DNA from: Hyphomicrobium sp.
Lineage (GTDB): Bacteria; Pseudomonadota; Alphaproteobacteria; Rhizobiales; Hyphomicrobiaceae
NCBI GenBank assembly: GCA_030148425.1
Contig: JASBTM010000014.1
Coordinates: 186,001-250,000 of the forward strand
Reading direction: 5' to 3'
DNA: 64,000 nt
Positions 59,417 to 64,000 of this stretch are shown here, piece after piece (positions within the stretch are counted from its first letter, which is position 1; each line of letters opens with the position of its first letter). A model generated the notes under the pieces. The model was not told the origin of the DNA. It did no database searches and was given only the letters and a program-made list of their open reading frames with translations. Made by a program: the position numbers and the translations under genes.

Positions 59417-60016
59417 CTAGCGCTCAATCGTGCCGGTGCGGCGTATCTTCCGCTGCAGCAACAAAATTCCGTAAAGGAGCGCCTCGGCGGTCGGCGGGCA
59501 TCCCGGCACGTAGACATCGACCGGCACGATACGATCGCAGCCGCGGACGACAGCATAGGAATAATGGTAGTAACCGCCGCCGTTGGCGCAGCTGCCCATC
59601 GAAATGACGTATCTCGGCTCCGGCATCTGATCGTAGACCTTCCGAAGCGCGGGCGCCATTTTGTTCGTCAGCGTGCCGGCGACGATCATTACGTCCGACT
59701 GCCGGGGCGACGCGCGCGGCGCGAATCCGAACCGCTCGACATCGTAGCGGGGCATCGAGGCTTGCATCATCTCGACGGCGCAGCACGCCAATCCGAACGT
59801 CATCCACATCAGCGAGCCGGTGCGCGCCCAGGTGATGAGATCATCGACCGTGGTGACGAGAAAGCCCTTATCTGCCAGCTCGTTGGAAACATCTGTGAAG
59901 AACGGATCTGAAACAGCCGCGGCCGTGGCGGTGGCCGAAGCGCCCTCGCGCAAACGGTCGAATGTGCGATCGAAGATCAGGCCGCTCGATCCCTCGTTAT
60001 GAACGATCACTCCCAT
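59417..60016 (-). CDS. nuoB: NADH-quinone oxidoreductase subunit B
   Basis: A 199-residue subunit with the terminal N2 cluster. Ligands C78, C79, C143 and C173 are in [16 protein letters not shown] and VPGCPP. The N-terminal 50 residues are variable. The ATG at 60016 overlaps nuoA by 10 nt. Confidence 0.96.
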   Translation of the reverse strand: MGVIVHNEGSSGLIFDRTFDRLREGASATATAAAVSDPFFTDVSNELADKGFLVTTVDDLITWARTGSLMWMTFGLACCAVEMMQASMPRYDVERFGFAPRASPRQSDVMIVAGTLTNKMAPALRKVYDQMPEPRYVISMGSCANGGGYYHYSYAVVRGCDRIVPVDVYVPGCPPTAEALLYGILLLQRKIRRTGTIER

Positions 60017-60372
60017 TCCAGCGCGCCCTTCTTCCATTCGTAAATGAAACCGATGGTCAACACGCCGAGAAATACGATCATCGACCAGAAGCCGAAGATG
60101 CCAATGTCCTTAAGGGCAACAGCCCAGGGAAAGAGAAAAGCGATCTCGAGGTCGAAGATGATGAAGAGGATCGAAACGAGATAGAACCGCACGTCGAACT
60201 TCATGCGGGCATCGTCGAAAGCGTTGAAACCGCACTCGTATGCCGAGACCTTCTCAGGGTCGGGATTTCGCACGGCGACGAGGAAGGGCGCGATCATCAA
60301 GGCGGCGCCAATGAAAAGCGCAACGCCGATGAAAATCGCGATCGGCAGGTATTGCGAAGTCAGATCAATCAT
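60007..60372 (-). CDS. nuoA: NADH-quinone oxidoreductase subunit A
   Basis: A 121-residue three-helix membrane subunit. The Cys-containing loop [15 protein letters not shown] and [10 protein letters not shown] are conserved. It is the first gene of the 14-subunit operon; the frame upstream of 60372 is not conserved. Confidence 0.96.
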   Translation of the reverse strand: MIDLTSQYLPIAIFIGVALFIGAALMIAPFLVAVRNPDPEKVSAYECGFNAFDDARMKFDVRFYLVSILFIIFDLEIAFLFPWAVALKDIGIFGFWSMIVFLGVLTIGFIYEWKKGALEWE

Positions 60373-60803
60373 CGCAGTGCGTCCGCTAACACGGGAAAGA
60401 TACCCAGCACTTTTGTCGCGATCCGGTGTTAACCCACGACGTCCCGCGGTGCAACACCCCAGTCCTGACCGCAGCAATGTTTCGAGGCGGTCGCGACCGC
60501 CAAGGCCGAAGCAGGGTTTTCAAACGGACGAAGCAGCAAGTTGCATCAGCCGTTGGAGCGGTTGCCTCCTCCGAACATTGCGGGAGGAAGCGGGTCGAGT
60601 CCGCATTCAAGCTCGACGGGAACCGCTAAATAGATATCAGTATTCAACATCCAGATTTCATCGAGAACAACTCAATTCAGGATAGAATTCATCCGAGCAT
60701 TATTTGCCTGATATTGCACTTTCGAGAAAAGAATAAGCACTGTTCAGCCCGCATTCACGCACAAGGGTATTTACTTCGGTCAGTTCTTCAGGGAGCGACC
60801 CTC
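60373..60803. other. Divergent regulatory interval upstream of nuoA
   Basis: 431 bp without a gene. It contains a 16-bp perfect palindrome at 60486-60501 and an AT-rich segment (about 60620-60740) before the Tyr/Gly-rich protein gene. It presumably carries promoters for both units; no clear -35/-10 pair was found. Confidence 0.55.
60486..60501. promoter_or_regulatory. 16-bp palindrome upstream of nuoA
   Basis: GGCGGTCGCGACCGCC is fully self-complementary and lies 114 bp before the nuoA start. It could be an operator for a dimeric regulator. Confidence 0.4.
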
Positions 60804-61142
60804 ATGAAACCCTTGGTTCTCGCGCTTTCTACTCTTGCCGTTGTCGGCATCACGCCTTTGACCGCGCACGCAGCAGATCTTGGCGGATATGAGGAAGGCT
60901 ACGTCGAGCGCGGTCCGGTTGTCGAAGGGCCGCCGGTCGAACGCGGCTATTACGATTATTATGACGCTCCGGTCGTCGCATACGGCCCGCGTTATTACCG
61001 GCCTTATCCGTACTATGCCGGTTATTACCCCTATCGTTACGGCCCGCGCCCTTGGTATGGCCGCGGCTATTGGGGCGGCCGAGGATATTGGGGTCGCGGC
61101 GGATATGGCGGACATTGGGGAGGCCACCGCGGCTGGCGGTGA
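60804..61142 (+). CDS. Secreted Tyr/Gly-rich low-complexity protein
   Basis: A 112-residue protein with a signal peptide (1-24, AHA-AD). The mature part is made of Tyr-, Gly-, Pro- and Arg-rich repeats ending in a GRGYWGGRGYWGRGG-type stretch. Such proteins are common in Rhizobiales envelopes; the role is unknown. GGGAG lies before the ATG. It is divergent from the nuo operon. Confidence 0.75.
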   Translation: MKPLVLALSTLAVVGITPLTAHAADLGGYEEGYVERGPVVEGPPVERGYYDYYDAPVVAYGPRYYRPYPYYAGYYPYRYGPRPWYGRGYWGGRGYWGRGGYGGHWGGHRGWR

Positions 61143-61246
61143 TGCTCCTGCGACAGACCGCGCCAAGTCGTTTCCCTAGAGGGCGAATGCGCGCAAATTT
61201 GCAGATAGCCTCGCTGTTGCCCCGACTCTTGAGTTAGGGATGGCTC

Positions 61247-62449
61247 ATGAAAATGAGCCGTTATCTCTGCGAAGGAAAAACAGCGGAACCGCGAGGCCGC
61301 GTGCTGCGGCCGATGCGCACCGACTTGGCGGCGTGCCGTGCGGCGCTTGCCGTTCTTCTGGCCTATCTCCAGTTTTTTACGGCGGGAGTTGGCCTCGCAC
61401 AGGATCAGGCGCCCGGCTCTTCCTCCGCCGCCGAGGCGGCTGGACAAATCGCGGATTTTTTCAGCCAGGTCGGCGATCAGATCTATGAGGACTGTATTTT
61501 CGAGCTCTCGCAGGAGCAGATCGAAATCCAGCAGGCGCTGATCGTGGCCTATGTCAAAGCGGGGGCGAGCAGCTCCGTCGCACGGAAGCTTGCGGTCAAG
61601 CAAATCCATCCGCCGAAGCTGTCTGCTAAATGCGAGCAGATCCGGCGCATGCCGAAGCAAGCGGCGCCGACGATTGAGGAGGCCCCTTCTCCTGCTCTCC
61701 CGGCTGAAAAGCCCGTTATAGCTGCCATTCCGAAGATCCCAGCGAAACCGACAGGCCCCGCCATCAGCGTCGCGAACAAGAAAACGCTGCCGCAATGGGA
61801 CTGCGCTCCCGGCGTGGACTTCGTGACCATCCAGCTCAACGGCTATGCGCGGAAGCTCACGGGCGGCGAAATTTGTAATCCGTTCGAGGACGTCGTCCAC
61901 GAGGTATCGCCAGCCGCCAGGAGTTTCCGCCTCGGATATACGATCCGGACGGGTCGGCTGTTCATCGTTTCGGACGATCCGCAGTTGCGTGGCCAGACAA
62001 TCGCGTGGGCAATCTCGGGACGCGAGATGTGCCGCAACAATCCCGATCCCGACTGTCTCGCGACCCGAGCCGTGGGCCCGCTGCCTCCGGGGGAATATGC
62101 CTTCAACTCTCCTATTGGCGATCAACGCATCACCTTCGGACCGAAGACGAAGCGGAATGTCGCCGGCATCTATCTGACGAAGCTTTGGAACAAAGACAAA
62201 TTCACCGCGCGGCAGACCGCAGCCATTCTCTCGCGCGGGAACATTGCCATTCACGAGCGCCTTAAGGGTGAAATGTCCGAGGCTTGCCTAGGCTTGGAAG
62301 CGAAAGGCTGGGCCTATGTCGCGGCCCTCATCAAGAGCGGCCGGGCAACAGGCGTCAACGCCTACGTCGACGAGCCGTACCCGCAGGTCGCGGAGAACCC
62401 GCCGATCGTTGTCGCGTCGAGCTTCTCGCTCACCTCGCTGTTCAAGTGA
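61247..62449 (+). CDS. Secreted protein with possible L,D-transpeptidase-like fold
   Basis: A 400-residue protein with an N-terminal hydrophobic signal (about 30-51, ending GLAQD after a basic stretch), a coiled-coil-like region (about 85-135) and a Pro-rich linker. A C-terminal domain (about 190-355) follows. In it GPLPPGEYAF (277-286), IHERL (H336) and SEACLGL (C347) have the order of motifs seen in L,D-transpeptidase / DUF2778-type enzymes (GP-P-G, IH, S-x-x-C). Peptidoglycan or amidase activity is a hypothesis. No close family was recognised. AGGGA precedes the ATG. Confidence 0.6.
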   Translation: MKMSRYLCEGKTAEPRGRVLRPMRTDLAACRAALAVLLAYLQFFTAGVGLAQDQAPGSSSAAEAAGQIADFFSQVGDQIYEDCIFELSQEQIEIQQALIVAYVKAGASSSVARKLAVKQIHPPKLSAKCEQIRRMPKQAAPTIEEAPSPALPAEKPVIAAIPKIPAKPTGPAISVANKKTLPQWDCAPGVDFVTIQLNGYARKLTGGEICNPFEDVVHEVSPAARSFRLGYTIRTGRLFIVSDDPQLRGQTIAWAISGREMCRNNPDPDCLATRAVGPLPPGEYAFNSPIGDQRITFGPKTKRNVAGIYLTKLWNKDKFTARQTAAILSRGNIAIHERLKGEMSEACLGLEAKGWAYVAALIKSGRATGVNAYVDEPYPQVAENPPIVVASSFSLTSLFK

Positions 62450-62467
62450 GCATCGGCCGGCTGAGCC

Positions 62468-63358
62468 TTACGATAGAACGTAAGCCACTGGCTGCAATTC
62501 GTCGGGCAGTGGCTTCATGCCGACGAAATCCATCAATTCTCGCTCCACGACTCTGGTCAGCGCCTTGATCGGCAGGCTGTTGTCGGCCGGAGCGAACGGT
62601 TCAGCCAGATCGTCGCCAATCGCGTCGAGACCGAAGAAGGTGTAGCTGATGAAAGCCACGATGACGGGCGTTCCCCACCCGAGTTGCGGCGCGAGTGCGA
62701 ACGGCAGCAGGACGCAGAAAAGATAAACGGAACGGTGAATAAGGAGCGTATAGGCGAAGGGCAAAGGGGTCGACTTGATCCGCTCACACGCGGCCTGGAC
62801 GCTTGCGATGGCATTCATCCGAATGGCGATTGAGGAATAGCGCCAATCCGACAGCACGCCCGACTTGTTAAGCGCGATCAAATCCGTGCCGATCCGCCTG
62901 AGTAGAACGTCACAGATATTCGGACCGGCCGGGACCTCGATCTTCCACTGCCGGATCGCCGCGCTTTCGTCTTCGTCTCGCAATCTCGCCGACAGCGCAT
63001 TCACATAGGCGATGAGGGGGACGAATAGGCGCTTCTTGGTCTCGTCGTCGAGGTCCGACAACTCCCGTGCAAGCGAACGGACCTGCACCAATAGGTCGCC
63101 CCACTGCTTGCGACCCTCCCACCAACGGTCGTAGGCGGCGCTGTTGCGAAAGCTCATGAAGATCGAGATGGCGATGCCGATCAAGCCAAACGGCGCCGTG
63201 CCGAGATGGGACATCGGCTCCAGGTGAAAGTCGCCGGTCAGAACGACGACGCACGCCAGCACCGTTATAAACAGACAGCGCCATGCGACCCTCCCCGCGA
63301 TTGATCCTCGAATTGCGAAAAGAATGTCAAAGAGCGAAGCTTTCGGTCTGACGATCAA
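62468..63358 (-). CDS. Bestrophin-like (RFP-TM) ion channel
   Basis: A 296-residue membrane protein of the bestrophin / UPF0187 family. The opening LIVRPK, then LAPF-like GTAPFGLIGIAISIFMSFRN and AYDRWWEGRKQWG, and the C-terminal GLDAIGDDLAEPF block are diagnostic. Bacterial members conduct anions or cations. The TTG start at 63358 has GGAGAG upstream and gives the family N-terminus; a TTG at 63388 would add ten residues. It converges with the 61247 gene and is divergent from the MFS gene. Confidence 0.88.
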   Translation of the reverse strand: MIVRPKASLFDILFAIRGSIAGRVAWRCLFITVLACVVVLTGDFHLEPMSHLGTAPFGLIGIAISIFMSFRNSAAYDRWWEGRKQWGDLLVQVRSLARELSDLDDETKKRLFVPLIAYVNALSARLRDEDESAAIRQWKIEVPAGPNICDVLLRRIGTDLIALNKSGVLSDWRYSSIAIRMNAIASVQAACERIKSTPLPFAYTLLIHRSVYLFCVLLPFALAPQLGWGTPVIVAFISYTFFGLDAIGDDLAEPFAPADNSLPIKALTRVVERELMDFVGMKPLPDELQPVAYVLS

Positions 63359-63717
63359 CGATCTCTCTCCTTGGCGTCCCTTGGGCAAAGCAGCGCGGAA
63401 ACGATGGGGCAGGGTAGGGAAATCTGGTACCTCACGCCGGGCATTTCGAGCAATTCGGATTTGAAACCCAACCGAAAAGACTCACGCCTCGGTGTCTTAG
63501 CTGTCATGCGGCGAAAGCACTGCCTGAAATCTCCCGAGGCAAAATTTCCTAGGAAAATGCGGGGCCATTGCTCCGCTTGGGTCGCCGGGGCGTTTACTCC
63601 GCCCACACGCAGAGCGCGAGATACGCGACCTCTCCATCGCACAATCCTTGCGGATCCGGCCGTCCACTGAAATATTCCCGCGACCGAATCGCCTTTGTCA
63701 AAATCGTTAGGTGACAT
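63359..63717. other. Divergent interval between channel and transporter genes
   Basis: About 360 bp without a gene. Apart from the candidate promoter at 63648-63676 nothing specific was recognised. Confidence 0.5.
63648..63676 (+). promoter_or_regulatory. Possible promoter of the MFS gene
   Basis: TTGCGG (63648-63653), 17-bp spacer, AATATT (63671-63676), about 40 bp before the TTG start. Confidence 0.5.
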
Positions 63718-64000
63718 TTGACTGAAACAAACACCGCTTCGACGCGCCGTGTGCTGCTCGCAAGCCTCGCGGGCACTGCCATCGAGTTCTTCGATTTCTA
63801 TATTTATGCCACGGCTGCGGTGCTTGTGTTTCCCGCCCTGTTCTTTCCCAACGCCGACGCCACGACGGCGACGCTCCAGTCGTTCGCTACGTTTTCGATC
63901 GCGTTTTTCGCGAGGCCGGTAGGCGCGGTGCTGTTCGGACACTTCGGCGACAGGATCGGGCGCAAGGCGACGCTCGTTGCCGCGCTTCTAACGATGGGGC
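63718..64000 (+). CDS. MFS transporter, MHS-like, 5' part
   Basis: The first 94 codons of a transporter cut by the window end. The TTG at 63718 has AGGTGA just upstream. The peptide has the LAGTAIEFFDFYIYATAA first helix and the GHFGDRIGRK loop 2-3 motif of the metabolite:H+ symporter group (dicarboxylate, proline/betaine and related solutes). The substrate cannot be told from this part. Confidence 0.85.
   Translation, partial: MTETNTASTRRVLLASLAGTAIEFFDFYIYATAAVLVFPALFFPNADATTATLQSFATFSIAFFARPVGAVLFGHFGDRIGRKATLVAALLTMG

Noticed and set aside
1..64000. tRNA, rRNA and CRISPR
   Set aside because: No cloverleaf with a GTTCGA-type loop, no rRNA sequence and no regularly spaced direct repeats were seen by eye. 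A dedicated RNA scan could still find a short RNA gene.

Overview
The window is a 64 kb piece of chromosome from an alphaproteobacterium of the order Hyphomicrobiales (Rhizobiales). A Hyphomicrobium-like genome is the best guess, because gene order and protein sequences fit the methylotrophic/hyphomicrobial branch. GC content is high and genes are tightly packed. Gene order follows the order's conserved housekeeping backbone: lexA, comEC, gltX, gltA, the lipid A / outer-membrane cluster, rpsB-tsf, dnaE, lolD-lolC, proS, mce, rnj, birA and the nuo operon. No rRNA, tRNA, CRISPR array or insertion sequence was recognised. The species assignment is inference; no search was run.

Left part (1-9.1 kb): this is the least conserved stretch. 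It starts with the 5' end of a DUF2793 (phage/GTA-associated) gene. Next come a UDP-glucuronate epimerase, an FAD monooxygenase, an MBL-fold hydrolase whose 3' end overlaps a convergent DUF1499 membrane protein, pdxH, and a 17-kDa-antigen-like secreted protein. From 6.1 to 9.1 kb there is an accessory patch: small membrane proteins, a membrane-anchored helical-repeat protein of unknown function, a gene-poor kilobase, and two families of short hairpin repeats.

Middle (9.1-42.9 kb): lexA has a clear alphaproteobacterial SOS box between its -35 and -10 elements. comEC, gltX and gltA follow. On the minus strand runs the envelope cluster rpsB-tsf, pyrH-frr-uppS-cdsA-dxr-rseP-bamA-lpxD-fabZ-lpxA-lpxI/lpxB. 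The last gene is one ORF joining LpxI to LpxB, with what looks like a degenerate second copy of the LpxI C-terminal domain between them. dnaE, the LolCD-type lipoprotein exporter, an archaeal/eukaryal-type proS, a DUF1467 gene, methylmalonyl-CoA epimerase, RNase J and BirA link this cluster to the nuo operon.

Right part (42.9-60.4 kb): all 14 subunits of complex I (nuoA-N) are on the minus strand, mostly with 4-nt stop/start overlaps. The operon is interrupted by five non-Nuo genes: a small membrane protein, a thioesterase strikingly similar to fluoroacetyl-CoA thioesterase FlK, an SRPBCC protein, a second membrane protein, and a pentapeptide-repeat protein between nuoF and nuoG. NuoE carries a long C-terminal extension whose last domain resembles the C-terminal extension of RpsB elsewhere in the window.

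Right edge (60.4-64 kb): a Tyr/Gly-rich secreted protein, a secreted protein with an L,D-transpeptidase-like His/Cys signature, a bestrophin-type channel, and the first 94 codons of an MHS-type MFS transporter cut by the window end.

The strongest candidates for something undescribed are the accessory genes in the nuo operon (above all the FlK-like thioesterase), the LpxI-LpxB fusion with its internal duplication, and the shared NuoE/RpsB domain.
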